DNA from: Cycas panzhihuaensis
Taxonomy: Eukaryota; Cycadophyta
Reading direction: 5' to 3'
DNA length: 64,000 nt
NCBI GenBank assembly: GCA_023213395.1
Contig: CM041465.1
Span: 115,885,741-115,949,740 of the forward strand
The translations under genes and the position numbers were made by a program. Positions 38,578 to 50,984 of the stretch are shown here, piece after piece (position 1 is the first letter of the stretch; every line of letters starts with the position of its first letter). A model generated the notes under the pieces. The model was not told where the DNA came from. It saw nothing but the letters and a program-made list of their open reading frames with translations, and did no database searches.

Positions 38578-39164
38578 TGGTCTTCCTCATGACCTATGGG
38601 GTAGAATTGCCTTTTTATTATTTTCTTAAAATCCCTCCATGAAAAAGAAGATACATCATGAGTCTTCAAAAATGCATTCCACCATGTCAATGCATGTTTA
38701 CACAACTTGAGCCTAGCAAATGAAAGCTTTTGAGCATTACTATAAGCATAAATTGTGAAGTAGGTTTCAAGTTGATCCAACCAATGGTCCAACTTTTTAG
38801 CATTTACCTCTCCATCATAAGTTGGAATATCCAACTTTGCCTCCACCTTGAAGGGTTGATGAGATGAAGTACCCTTTCTTTCTTCAAAAGAGTGCTTTAA
38901 GGTCTCCTCCTCTTCCTCTTCATGGTTGTGGTCATATGTGGATCCTCCTTCAAATTCCCTCTCTTTGCCTTTTCCTTTGACTAGAGGTAGAAGGTGGGTC
39001 ATCATTTGCATCAAGGCTTCTACGTTCTTCTCAAGCTTTTCAAATCTAATTTCTCCATCTTCTTTTTCAGCCATGGTGCTTGGATTCTTTCTTTGTCTTC
39101 TTGGTGATTGCAACACAAGAAAGTCTTCACCTTTCTCTTTATATCCTTTCCTTATTTATACCAT
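38457..39164 (-). pseudogene. Gag N-terminus of unit 1
   Basis: By comparison with unit 2 the start is the ATG at 39,162-39,164 (MV, then a stop where unit 2 has CAA). The open part (to 38,457) has an acidic N-terminal segment with HNHEEEEEETLKHS, the entry motif LDIPTYDGEVNAKKLDHWLD and the capsid core KLSFARLKLCKHALTWWNAF and WRDFKKIIKRQFYPIGHEE. It ends about 17 codons after the slippery-like site at 38,508-38,514. The full capsid and zinc knuckle are only obtained by shifting to the -1 frame there. Confidence 0.87.
38508..38514 (-). promoter_or_regulatory. Slippery-like heptamer T-TTT-TTA at the gag frame switch, unit 1
   Basis: On the minus strand the zero frame reads TAT TTT TTA GGC; the downstream gag/pro/pol frame reads TTA TTT TTT AGG, one base back. 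T TTT TTA fits the X-XXY-YYZ rule for -1 ribosomal frameshifting. No strong hairpin is obvious just downstream. It may equally be an inherited one-base change in the T-run. Confidence 0.5.
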
Positions 39165-39190
39165 TCAAGTCCCTACAACAAAGATCATAG

Positions 39191-39202
39191 GCTCTGATAC
39201 CA
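39191..39202 (-). promoter_or_regulatory. Primer-binding site of unit 1
   Basis: gctctgatacca is the reverse complement of TGGTATCAGAGC (initiator tRNA-Met), separated by 5 bases from LTR 2. It is the minus-strand primer site of unit 1. Confidence 0.88.
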
Positions 39203-39207
39203 AAATA

Positions 39208-40259
39208 TGATCCCAAAAGAGCTTAGTTGGTGATGAAGTCAATTATCAACCTTTTCTCCTTGAGATCATGGGAGTTAGTGTATAAATCTCAATAACATTA
39301 AAACAACAATGAGCCCATGAAAGGAAAATTCTATACCAAATCATTTATTCTTGGCATTGATCCAAAAGTATGAGGAGTAATACTTTTATTAAACTATGAA
39401 AATCTCCATTTAATGGTGGAGAAATCAACTAGCAAAAGAATGGTAAAATTTCAAGGAATAAATGATACAATTATACCATAAGGGGGACTCCAACCCTCCA
39501 AATGCTTCTCTAAGGATGCTTCCCAAGTCAAGTCTCAAAGAACCACCTCTTCAACCTGTAGTAGGGCTCAATTTATAAAAAGAAACCAAAATTACATGTT
39601 TAACAAGTGGCAATCATACAAGTATAACCACTAACCACCAGAATGCATGTTGTAGAAGTGGCCTTCATGTAATTCTTTAAAAGTTGTAGCTTGTAATAAA
39701 TCTTAACGAACTCCAATTTGGCTCACATTTGGTACATATATAGAAACATATGTCCCCTCCAATTCCTAAAATTACTAGATTCATTTGGATGTCATTTGAC
39801 TGAATTTTTATTCATTTAATAGTAATATGTATTTGCTATTTTTCTGTTGTCCAAGTGGCCTTCATGAAATTCTTAAACGTTGTAGCTTGTAACTAACCTT
39901 ACTGGACTCCAATTTAGCTAAAACTTAGTACACATATAGGAACACATGTCTTGTCTACTTCCTCAAAATTTTAGCTCATTTGGATGTCATTTGGCTATAT
40001 TTCTGTTCATATAATAATAATATATAATTTCTATTTTTTCTACTAGTTGTGGGATTAATTTTATGCAAAAACAAGGCTTGAACTCTAATCAAATGATATT
40101 TTCTGAACCCCACCTTCTGTACACATCTAGTGGGATGTGTCTTATCCCTTTACATAAAATTTCATATAATTTTGATACCATTTGGCCATATTTCTTTCAG
40201 TTATACCAATGCCTAGAATTTTACGCATCACAGAACATATGGTAGATCCTCCTGGATCA
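39208..40259 (-). repeat. LTR 2 (shared middle LTR)
   Basis: TGATCC...GGATCA; collinear with LTR 1 over its length, same internal 196-bp duplication (copies near 39,652 and 39,848). It serves as 5' LTR of unit 1 and 3' LTR of unit 2. No target duplication borders it. Confidence 0.92.
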
Positions 40260-41860
40260 TGGCTCCCCCTTCCTTGGAAAATAGCCAACTCCTGTTTGGC
40301 TTAGAATTGGAGATGGGGGAAGTGTTGTTCTCCTTGTTTCCTACTAAACCACTTGGCCTTACTAGGCAATTGCCCTACTCCAATCCTGAAAGATTCATGT
40401 GTCTTATGTCTTGTTTTGGTAGATTTTCTCTCCAAGATACAATCTTCCTTGAGAGGCTCCTCACTTTCTAAATACAAATCATCAACTGAAGGTAAAGTGA
40501 ACTGGTCCTGTTCCTCATCTAGCATGGAGGGCTCAAAGAGTTTTAAGTATTCAGTATTTACTACTGAATATCTTTACATATAAGGTGGAAGATCAAGTTG
40601 GAAAGCATTGCCACCTACTTTTCTCAAAATCTTGAATGGTCCATACCTTATAGGTTTGAGTTTCTTGCCTTCTCCTTTTAACCTCTCCTTGCTCAAGTAT
40701 AACCATACTAAATCTCCTTCTTGAAAAGTACACTCTTGCCTATGCTTGTCATGTCTTTCCTTGTACTTTTGTTGAGTCCTTAGAAGTTGATCATATACTT
40801 CTTTGTGGACTCTCTGGATCTTCTCTAAGTATCTTAAAGCCTTGTCATGCTCCTCCTTCTCTTTGACGGATCCTTCCTTAGCTTGCATGGAAAACTCTAA
40901 GTCAAATGTACTTTGAGGTAAGTATCCCAAACAAACTTCAAAAGGTGCTTTAGAGTGTGATGCATGCATTGCTCTATTAAAAGCAAATTGTAGAAAAGCC
41001 AATGATTCATCCCAAGTCTTTGGATGCTTGGAATTGTATCCCCTCAATAGATATACCAAAGTTCTGTTCACTACTTCGGTTTATCCATCTGTTTGAGGAT
41101 GGAAACTTGTACTCCTCTTCAATTTGGTATCCATCATCTCCCATAGTGACTTCCAAATTGATGAAAGGAATCGAGTGTCCTGATCTGAAATGATGGAAGA
41201 AGGCAAACCAAAATTCTTCCATACATGCACGAAGAATAATTCAGCTACTCCTATACCTGTGATTGTCTTCTTACAAGGTATTAGACATATCATTTTACTA
41301 AACCTATTTACAACAACAAAGAGATAATCATGTCCCTTCCTAGTCATGGGAAGTCCCCCTAAAAAATCAATGGAGATACTTTCCTAAGGCCTAGTGGGAA
41401 TAGGAAGTGGTATATACAATCCTAATTTTCTAGAAGAAGGCTTAGAAGTATTACACATTACACATCCTTTTACATATTTTTTTACATCATTTTACATTTT
41501 TGGCCATACAACATATCTTCTCAAGTTTAGTAAAGTCTTCTCTATACCAAAGTGACCACCTACTTTAGAAGTATGGGCTTCTCTAAGCCACTTGATCTTG
41601 TCTCCTTTTGATGGAACATAGAGCTACTCCCCTTTGAAAAGTAGACCATCCTTCCAAGCAAGCTGGGAAGGTCTTCCTTTCGCTAGGTTCTCTAATTCTT
41701 CTTTCAAAGCTTCATCTTCATGGTACAAGTCTTTGTACTCTTCATGATGCATTGGTTCCACCTGTAAACTCATAAGAGAACTACAAACAAAAGTAGAAGA
41801 AGAAGTGGAACAAGGTGGTCTAGATAACATATCAGCAATTTTGTTATTAGATCCCTTTTT
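40260..41860 (-). pseudogene. Integrase of unit 2
   Basis: Same layout as unit 1. Zinc-binding part near 41,450-41,560; core with TRKGHDYLFVVVNRFSKM (41,281-41,350), SDQDTRFLSSIW (second Asp; intact Arg where unit 1 has a stop) and SFHPQTDG*TEVVNRTL with a TAA at 41,089-41,091 that unit 1 lacks. The C-terminal ORF 40,574-41,071 is open and ends GPFKILRKVGGNAFQLDLPP, then a TAA shared with unit 1. The downstream tail ORF 40,301-40,525 starts MLDEEQDQFTLP. A stop at about 41,626 (GEQ to GE*) is unit-specific. Confidence 0.88.
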
Positions 41861-43380
41861 ATACTTAATTACAATATTGAATTATTGTAAATAACTCATC
41901 CACTTCATGTGTCTTACTTGCTATAATTTACTTTGAGTTTGTAAAAATTGAAGAGGCTTATGATCGGTATGAACTACAACCTCTTTTCCGAGTAAGTATG
42001 ACCTCCAATGCTTGTATGCTTGATGAAGTGCGAACATTTCTCGATCATATGTTGGGTAGTTCTTCACTTAAGGGGTGAAGACTTCCGAATGGTAAGCAAT
42101 AGGATTCCCATCTTGAATAAGGACAGCTCCCATCGCATTTCCACTTGCATCAACTTCTACTTCAAAAGGCCTTTGCAAATTTGGCATTGCCAAAACTGGT
42201 GCTTCACATATTTTCTTCTTTAAAAGAAGAAAAGCTTCTTCCTCCTTGGAACCCCAAGCAAACTTTCTACTAGATTTTGTCAATCCATGTAGAGGTGCTG
42301 CAACCTGTGAGAAATGAAGAATAAATTTTCTCAAGTATTGACAAGCTCCTAAAAAACTTCTCACCTCTGTGATGTTTGTTGGCCTAGGCCATTTGAGGAT
42401 GGCTTGAGTCTTGAGTGGATCAATGCTCAACTTTCCTCCTCCAACCACAAAGCCTAAGAAGATCAAGTTTTCCTTGCCAAATTCACACTTCTTCACATTA
42501 AGCTTCAAATGATGCTTAGCCATAGTCTTTAAAACTTCTTCTATGTGCTGCAAATGTTCCTCCCATGTGTTGCTGAAAATCAAAATGTCATCAAGATAGA
42601 CAACAATAAAATTATCCAAGTAAGGCCTTAATATTTCATTCATTAGCCTCATGAATGTTGCAAGAGCATTACACAATCCGAAAGGCATAACCATCCATTC
42701 AAAGAGTCCTTGCTTTGTTTTGAAGGCCATCTTCCACGTGTCCTCCTCCTTGACCTTAACTTGGTAATAACCACTTTTCAAATCCAATTTAGTAAAATAA
42801 CAAGCATGCTAAATTTGATCAAGCAAATCATCTATGCGAGGCAAAGGGTAGCGATTTTTAATTGTAATTTTATTCCAAGCACGAAAGTCTATACATATTC
42901 TCTATCCTCTATCCTTCTTAGGCACCAAGACAATTGGTGACCCACAAGGTGAACATGAAGGTCTTATGACCCCTTAATCAAGTAACTCCTCAACTTGCCT
43001 CTTTATCTCATTATTCTCTACAATGGAGTGCCTATACAAAGCAACATTAGGCAATGGTGCATCTCCTACAAGAGTGATTTTATGCTCTATCTTTCTCTTT
43101 GGAGGTAGCCCATCAACATGTTGAAATAGAATATCATACCTTGTCTTTAACTCCTCAATTTGTTGCATTTGTTTAGGTGATATAAGAAGAGTGTGAGTAG
43201 AAGGACCTTCTTTATCTCCCAGCTCTTCTTTTCTCCTTACCATTAAGATGACGAATTTACCACATGTATTGATCATCCTTTTTGCTTGAGTAGCTGAAAT
43301 TAATGCTATCTTATCCAAGTGCTTCTTTATAGCCTTTATGATGAAGCCCTTATTATCCTTCATCAATTGATACTTTCTCT
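41861..43380 (-). pseudogene. Reverse transcriptase and RNase H of unit 2
   Basis: A 130-codon linker ORF (42,974-43,366) contains QQIEELKTRYDILFQHVDGL and ends in the TAA at 42,974-42,976 that is also in unit 1. RT then reads KDRG-type [18 protein letters not shown] and a stop at about 42,810 (QI*HACYF). A 239-codon ORF (42,068-42,787) follows with MDLKSGYYQ, MPFGLCNALATFMRLMN and VVYLDDILIF, the RT end and RNase H start FEVEVDASGNAMGAVL (intact DAS). It ends at TAA 42,068-42,070 (EVFTP*VKNYPT). RNase H finishes with the HTDHKPL region near 41,965. Frame is kept throughout. Confidence 0.9.
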
Positions 43381-43384
43381 CCCT

Positions 43385-44263
43385 TCAATAGAAGAGTGCA
43401 TCTCGATCCCATAAGTAGGGACTTCCAAGCATAACATGGCATACATCTAATGGCACCACATCACATATTACTTCATCAACAAAATCATTAATGATGGAAA
43501 ATTTAAGTGTACATTGCTTTGATATTTTCATTTCCACATCTATATGGATCCAACCAAGAGGATATGGGTAAGGGTGAGGAGTAGTTACCAACCCAATGCT
43601 CTTTACCAAACTTTCTAAGATCAAATTCTTTTGGCTCCCCAGATCTATGATGGCACCAATCATACTATTTCCTACTTAAAGCTTCAAGTGAAATAGTTCC
43701 TTTCTTATAGCATCATCTTCATAATTTGTAAGTAGAGTAACCTTCTCTTCTTCTCTTTCACTTTGAATCTCCACCTCAGAAAGTAGTTCTTTCCCTTTTT
43801 CCTTCTTTCTTAATTCCATATCCTTGATATGCTTTGGCTTTAGCTCTGGATGCAACTTCCAACACTTTGCTGCAATATGACCACTAATATCACAATGTTC
43901 ACAATAGTTAGAACTTTTAACAAAATTCGTTCTTTTCTTCTTTCCTTCTTGCCTTTTAGATGAGTGCAATTTAGGATTATTTTCATATTTATTAGAAGTA
44001 AAAGTAGAATCTTTAGACATGAATGTAGATTTCTTGCTTTTACTTTCTATTGCCATAGCCATCCTACTTGCTTCCCCAATGGATTGAACCTTAAAAAGCC
44101 TTAGTTCCTTCCTTATGTATTCATGTAATCCTCCAATGAATTTCATAAGAGTGACATGTTCATCCATATTAATACCAAGTAGCATGCCATGCCTAAAAAA
44201 TAAGAAGTATAGTCTTGGATACTTACACCTCTTCCTTGGCGTAAATATTGCCAAGTGACCCAT
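43385..44263 (-). pseudogene. Gag C-terminus and protease of unit 2
   Basis: Two ORFs in the same frame (44,263-43,676 and 43,663-43,385) separated by one stop (LKL*VGN) correspond to the single 292-codon ORF of unit 1. The zinc knuckle CEHCDISGHIAAKC is intact. The protease active site reads IDLGSQKNLILE, with Leu instead of Pro or Ser after the Asp. The shared TGA at 43,385-43,387 ends it. The entry frame is again -1 relative to the gag N-terminal ORF. Confidence 0.85.
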
Positions 44264-44850
44264 TGGTCTTCCTCATGACCTATGGGGTAGAATTGCTTCT
44301 TTATTATTTTCTTAAAATCCCTCCATGAAAAAGAAGATACATCATGAGTCTTCAAAAATGTATTCCACCATGTCAATGCATGTTTACACAACTTGAGCCT
44401 AGCAAATGAAAGCTTTTGAGCATTACTATAAGTATAAATTGTGACGTAGCTTTCAAGTTGATCCAACCAATGGTCCAACTTTTCAGCATTTACCTCTCCA
44501 TCATAAGTTGGAATATCCAACTTTGCCTCCACCTTGAAGGGTTGATGAGATGAAGTACCCTTGTTTTCTTCAAAAGAGTGCTTTAAGGTCTCCTCCTCTT
44601 CCTCTTCATGGTTGTGGTCATATGTGGATCCTCCTTCAAATTCCCTCTCTTTGCCTTTTCCTTTGACTAGAGGTAGAAGGTGGGTCATCATTTGCATCAA
44701 GGCTTCTATGTTCTTCTCAAGCTTTTCAAATCTAATTTCTCCATCTTCTTTTTCAGCCATGGTGCTTGGATTCTTTCTTTGTCTTCTTGGTGATTGCAAC
44801 ACAAGAAAGTCTTCACCTTTCTCTTTGTATCCTTTCCTTGTTTGTACCAT
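44143..44850 (-). pseudogene. Gag N-terminus of unit 2
   Basis: A 235-codon open frame from ATG 44,848-44,850 (MVQTRKGYKEKGEDF) through MAEKEDGEIRFEKLEK and the acidic run EEEEEETLKHS to capsid motifs TYDGEVNAEKLDHWLDQLES and WRDFKKIIKKQFYPIGHEE. It ends shortly after the heptamer at 44,194-44,200. This is the better preserved gag start of the two units and defines the start used for unit 1. Confidence 0.88.
44194..44200 (-). promoter_or_regulatory. Slippery-like heptamer T-TTT-TTA at the gag frame switch, unit 2
   Basis: Identical in sequence and frame relation to 38,508-38,514: six T then A on the minus strand, with the downstream frame one base back. Confidence 0.5.
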
Positions 44851-44876
44851 TCAAGTCCCTATAACAAAGATCACAG

Positions 44877-44888
44877 GCTCTGATACCA
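44877..44888 (-). promoter_or_regulatory. Primer-binding site of unit 2
   Basis: gctctgatacca, reverse complement of TGGTATCAGAGC, 5 bases from LTR 3. Confidence 0.88.
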
Positions 44889-44893
44889 AAATA

Positions 44894-45913
44894 TGATCCC
44901 AAAAGAGCTTAGTTGGTGATGAAGTCAATTATCAACATTTTCTCCTTGAGATCCTGGGAGTTAGTGTAGAAATCTCAATAACATCAAAACAACAATGAGC
45001 CCATGAAAGGAAAATTCTACACCAAATCATTTATTCTTGGCATTGATCCAAAAGTATGAGGAGTAATACTTTTATTAAACTATGAAAATCTCCATTTAAT
45101 GGTGGAGAAATCAACTACCAAAAGAATGGTAGATTTTCAAGGAATAAATGATACAATTATACCATAAGGGGGACTCCAACCCTCCCAATGCTTCTCCAAG
45201 GATGCTTCCCAAGTCAAGTCTCCAAGAACCACGTCTCCAACCTATAATAGAGCTCAATTTATAGAAATAAACCAAAATTGCATGTTTAACAAGTGGCAAT
45301 CATGCAAGTATAACCACTAACCACCAGAATGCATGTTGTCCAAGTGGCCTTCATGCAATTCTTAAACAATTGTAGCTTCTAGGAAGTACACTTATAGGAA
45401 CACATGTCCCCTCCACTTCCTCAAATTTTTATCTCATTTGGATGTCATTTGTCTACATTTTTATTCATTTAATAATAATATGTATTTCCTATTTTTCTGT
45501 TGTCCAAGTGGCCTTCATGCAATTCTTAAAAGTTGCAGCTTGTAACTGACCTTAATGGACTCCAATTCAGCTCAAATATGGTACACATATAGGAACACAT
45601 GTCTCCTCTGTTTCCTCAAAATTTTAGCTCATTTGGATGTCATTTGGATATATTTTTATTCATATAATGATAATATATATTTTCTATTTTTTCTGCTAGT
45701 TGTGGGATTAATTTTATGCAAAAGCAAGGCTTGGACTCTAATCAAATGATATTTTCTGAACCCCACCTTTTGTACACATCTAGTGGGATGTGTCTTCTCC
45801 CTTTACACAAAATTTCATATAATTTTGATACCATTTGGCCATATCTCTTTCAGTTATACCAATGCCTAGAATTTTCTGCATCCTGTAAACATATGGTAGA
45901 TCCTCCTAGATCA
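44894..45913 (-). repeat. LTR 3 of the tandem element
   Basis: TGATCC...AGATCA (one mismatch in the terminal repeat). About 30 bases shorter than the other two because of a deletion near 45,375-45,385, inside the first copy of its 196-bp duplication. It is the 5' LTR of unit 2. Confidence 0.9.
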
Positions 45914-45918
45914 TTTAT
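45914..45918. repeat. Target-site duplication TTTAT (right)
   Basis: Matches 33,514-33,518; closes the tandem array. Confidence 0.85.
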
Positions 45919-46351
45919 CCTCATTAGTGGATATTTCTTAGAGTGGTATTAGGTAGTTAAGGGATTACCTTACTAGCTAGATGAGGATTAAAATTTAAAG
46001 GGACTTAGGTAGATGAAGTGGTGACTCAAATGCCAAAGGATGGAGATTCAAAAGTCATAAGGTGATCATTGTAAGTTATCCTTATTAACTTTTATCTTTT
46101 AGAGGAGGAATTGTTTGGGCTTACCTCAGAGTTGAGTTTTTTTATTTTTTGGTTATATATATTTTTTAGTTTTTGTTGTTTTTTATTATTTTTATATTTT
46201 TTATAGTTTTATAGTTTTAATTATTTTTTCTTGTAATTTTAGGTTATTTCTTAAAAGGAACTAGGTAAATTAGAAAGGAAATAATATGAATGAAAAGGGA
46301 TGAGGCTATGGTCACTACAAGATAAGAACCCCTTTTAGAAATCCATAGTCA

Positions 46352-46405
<54 letters not shown>

Positions 46406-47510
46406 ATGTGTGTGTGTGCATGTGTGTGTGTGTGTATGTGTGTGTGTGTGTATGTATGTCTGGATATCTATATGTATGTATATATAGACATACACACACA
46501 TACACAAGATAATTTACCCTTATTTTAGACTAAGAGTGGTAGTTTAGGCTTTTACCAAAGCAAAGAGGAAGATGGAACATTGTTCTATTTTCTCAATTAG
46601 GTATGTATGCATAGGGGGTTGTCACCATAGTTTAACCTCTTTAGTATGTGCTCCTTAGAGATTTTAATAAGAGTTGTCTTATAGGCCTAGTTTTATTGGG
46701 GGTTCAGCGGGCTTAAGGAGAACTACTTACCTATGGTAAATGATGCTAAAAATGAAGGCAACCAATTGAGTCAATCTCAATATTATATTGCCATGGGACA
46801 TGATTAATTATCACTATAGAGAATAGGGCTAAAATTTATTTAGATTTATTAGTAAGGGTATAAAGCCTAGGGTAGTGAACTTGATAAACTTGAGTAAGTT
46901 GGTAAACAATAAGTTAGGAATTAGTAAATAACATGATGGGGCCATGATGGACTTGAAATACATCTATCAAGGCTTTTATAATGGTATAATACTTATCTAT
47001 CTTGTTGGTTTCCATAAGTAAATAAACCCTAGAATAAAATAGGATATGTCCTAAGTGGTCTTAGATGGTCCATGCTATAATATAAGGGCTAGGATACTCA
47101 TAGCCACTCCTATTAGTGTGGATGATTAATGTTATAGGGAATGAAAGAGAAACTCAAAGGTAACTCAATGAATGAGGGAATAAGGTAGGAATCGACCAAT
47201 GTCACTAAGACTTATACTTGTGTGTATATACTCTAACTATAGTAATAGTTTAAAAATGGACTCCATGAGTAACTCAATATCAGTTCCATGGTGGGTTTCC
47301 ATAACTCATTTTGACCCTCAAAATATCAAGTAGGTTTTAATCATAGCTTAGGCCATAGTAGACCTAAATAGCCAAATGTGAAGGTCTTAAATGACCCATA
47401 CATCTAGACCTAAACTACAAACCATAGGTGGAGACAAGGCTAACATGCAACATTCCCTAAATACCAAGAAGGTGGTGAAAGATCTATACATATATTTACA
47501 ACATTTTTTT
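45919..47510. other. Unassigned AT-rich DNA with one microsatellite
   Basis: No protein domain. Includes a T-rich run (46,130-46,250). Words around 46,620-46,690 (ccatagtttaacctctttagtatgtg) resemble 33,340-33,370 (accatagtttatcctctttagtaggtg) on the other side of the tandem element, a possible shared dispersed repeat. Confidence 0.5.
46355..46505. repeat. Compound microsatellite (TA)n-(TG)n-(TATG)n-(CA)n
   Basis: About 20 TA repeats pass into TG/TATG repeats and end in acatacacacacatacacaa. Confidence 0.95.
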
Positions 47511-48690
<1,180 letters not shown>

Positions 48691-50014
48691 ATCTTTTATT
48701 TTTTCAATATAGAAAAGTGTTGTGGTGATGATCTAACTAATTGGGGATGAGGTAAACTAGAACGTGATAGGCTATTTTAATAAAGCAAAGACGTAATGGG
48801 ACTTAAGAAGCTAGTGAGGAGGTTCAAACCACAAGGAAGTATAGATAGTTCATATGAGTGATCTATAAGTGCTTTCATGGGGGACATGAGTAAAAATAGA
48901 GTTTATGGGTAAGCAATCATGAGAAGATTGGACTATTTTCTGTAATGGGGATCGAGCAGGATTGCTATCTAGGGGCACATGGCATGATATCATTACAATA
49001 AGTACACATTAGGAGTCATAACAACATATTGCTTATAGGCCAAAAGTCACATATAGAATGCCAAAAGAGAGTAATGAGAATGCATATAGCTTGAAAAAGG
49101 AGATGTTGGTGGTAATAAGGGGCCTGCAAACTGACAATATTAGAAAGAAGAGGCCATCACACTAAGAAAATCGACTATAAAAATGGTTTTGCATGGACTG
49201 CGTGAAAAAATTTGTGAAAATTTGGAGAAAATTTTGCATTCTTGGGTCTCAAGGTTAGTATCATAAAGTTTTAAGTAGTACCACAAAAATCTTATTCTAT
49301 AATGAGATAACTTAGGGAACTTAATAGAATGAGTAGATATAGACAGTTTTTGGGTGTTAATAAAATTTATCTAATTTTAGTAGTGTACCACCCATTGATG
49401 AGTTGATTTGGCTAGGAGAATGTTTACAAACATAATCATTAATTTGTTTGAAGCTTGATTACTATGTGTTATAATATATCTCTTAGTCAAATAAAAGGAG
49501 CAATATAGTTTATCCTCTTTTAAAATTAGATTAATGGTTTTAACTCTTATCAGAGCATAAGGTGCCCTATTTAGATGTAAAGGTAAAGCACCTAGTGGGT
49601 ATGCAAATGAAGGTATCATATGATAATAGTTTATGGCCATTTCAAAGTGAAACAAAAGGGAAATAATGAGGCAATAAAATTTGTATGGAAGATGAAGAAA
49701 AGTAAAACCTTTTTTTTTATTCTTTTATAGTTCTTTTAATTTTTTGGATAATATTTAAAGATGGTAGTTTATACTCATGATAAAGTATAACCTGATATAT
49801 ACTTGTGTAGGAGTACGATGGCCCCATGGGTAAAACTCTACCAGTGGCAAAGCCTTGAATGACATGATAGGCTCAACATAAAGGCATACCCCCAATGGGG
49901 ATAACACATGATATGAGATAAAAGTAGTTTAGGCTTATTTTAGAGCAATTTGGTAGTTTAGGCTCATATTAGAGCAAGAGTGCCACCAATGAGGGAAAAT
50001 TTATCCATAGAAAA
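48691..50014. other. Unassigned AT-rich DNA
   Basis: No clear domain. A 92-codon minus ORF at 49,377-49,655 has no recognisable family. A 27-base direct repeat (tagtttaggctYatWttagagcaa) occurs twice in tandem near 49,926-49,979. The second RNase H that should follow the Tat integrase on this strand was not recognised here. Confidence 0.5.
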
Positions 50015-50970
50015 TTTTAAGAAATTTCCCATTGATAACTTTCTCAAAGTCAAGGCCCTCTAATATAGCAATGTGATAGGCAACATTGTCCAAACTTTGA
50101 AGGGTAATGAATGGTCCAATCCACTTGGGGTTAAACTTTTAAAGGTGCTCATGTAAGCACTCAAGCTTGAAGACCTTGTCCCTTATGGTAAATTGGTTGG
50201 GCTACAAATTCTTATTATGGGCCTTTTGGGATTTAGACTTTGATGTTAAATTTACTTGATACATGATAAGGTGCTCCTCATATAATGCTTTGAGGACAAG
50301 GATATAGACTTGATAATGCCATTCCTTATTGATAAAGCCCTTAAATAACATCCTTAGAGATGGTATTTCCACCTTGAATGGCAAGACTAATTCTAATCTA
50401 TAGACCAAAGAGAAAGGTATCATGCCCATGACTATTTGAATGGACATGTAATAAGCCCATAGGGTAGGGTAAAGTTATAGGTGTTAATCTCATTGAAACT
50501 TGGAAACAATTTTCTTCAAGATATTGATCAAAGTCTTATTAAAGGCTTTGATCTACCCATTAGTAGGGTGACATTATCTTATAAGAAATATGGAATTTAT
50601 CACATAACTCATCTAGCTTCTTATTATATAGTGGAGTCCTATTATCTGTGATTAAGATGTCAAGGATCTAAAAATGATAAATAATGTATTATAGGATGAA
50701 CACAAACACTGTCTTACCCATAGTCAATGAGAGAGGGTTTACTTTTTCCCACTTGGCATAGTTCTCTATGGCGATGAGGATAAACTTGTGTTGGGTAGAT
50801 GGTAAGCGTGTAATAGCCCTAACTAGGTGAAGGCCACATTGAGAAAATGACCAAGGTGAAATAATAGCATATAAAGCCTCAAAAGGTTGATAGACAATAT
50901 TGGAATGCTCTTGGCATTTTCTATAATTTTGCATATAGGCATGAGCATCCTTGACAAGTGTGCGTAATAT
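50015..50970 (-). pseudogene. Tat-type integrase fragment (minus strand)
   Basis: Right to left: KDAHAYMQNYRKCQEHSNI (zinc-binding end, about 50,905-50,960), FEALYAIISPWSFSQCGLHL and ENYAKWEKVNPLSLTMGKTV (core, 50,689-50,900). A weaker middle part follows, then MIPFSLVYRLELVLPFKVEI (about 50,360-50,425), GFINKEWHYQ, and the end KWIGPFITLQSLDNVAYHIA with LEGLDFEKVINGKFLKIFYG (to about 50,020). It aligns by motif with the integrase at 14,040-15,176. RT and gag are absent on its right, where copia sequence begins. Confidence 0.85.
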
Positions 50971-50984
50971 ACATGATTTTTTTC

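Larger units (their letters stand above)
33519..45913 (-). mobile_element. Tandem three-LTR Ty3/gypsy element, two internal units
   Basis: Three collinear LTRs (33,519-34,570; 39,208-40,259; 44,894-45,913) separate two nearly equal internal regions (34,571-39,207 and 40,260-44,893), all in minus orientation. TTTAT target duplications flank only the outermost ends, so the array is one locus, not two insertions. Each unit has a tRNA-Met-type primer site, gag, protease, RT, RNase H, integrase and a purine tract. The simplest origin is unequal recombination between the LTRs of a single insertion. Both units carry stops and share several of them. Confidence 0.92.

Noticed and set aside
39191-39202. 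tRNA-like words gctctgatacca at three places
   Set aside because: They are retrotransposon primer-binding sites complementary to a tRNA 3' end, not tRNA genes.
38926-39210. Plus-strand ORFs over the tandem-element gag (also 44,561-44,896)
   Set aside because: Antisense shadows of gag; the acidic Gag stretch gives hydrophobic Ser/Phe-rich readings on the other strand, which look like signal peptides but are not genes.
49377-49655. 92-codon minus ORF with NILLAKSTHQWVVHY end
   Set aside because: Slight resemblance to copia motifs but no conserved residue set; could not be supported.
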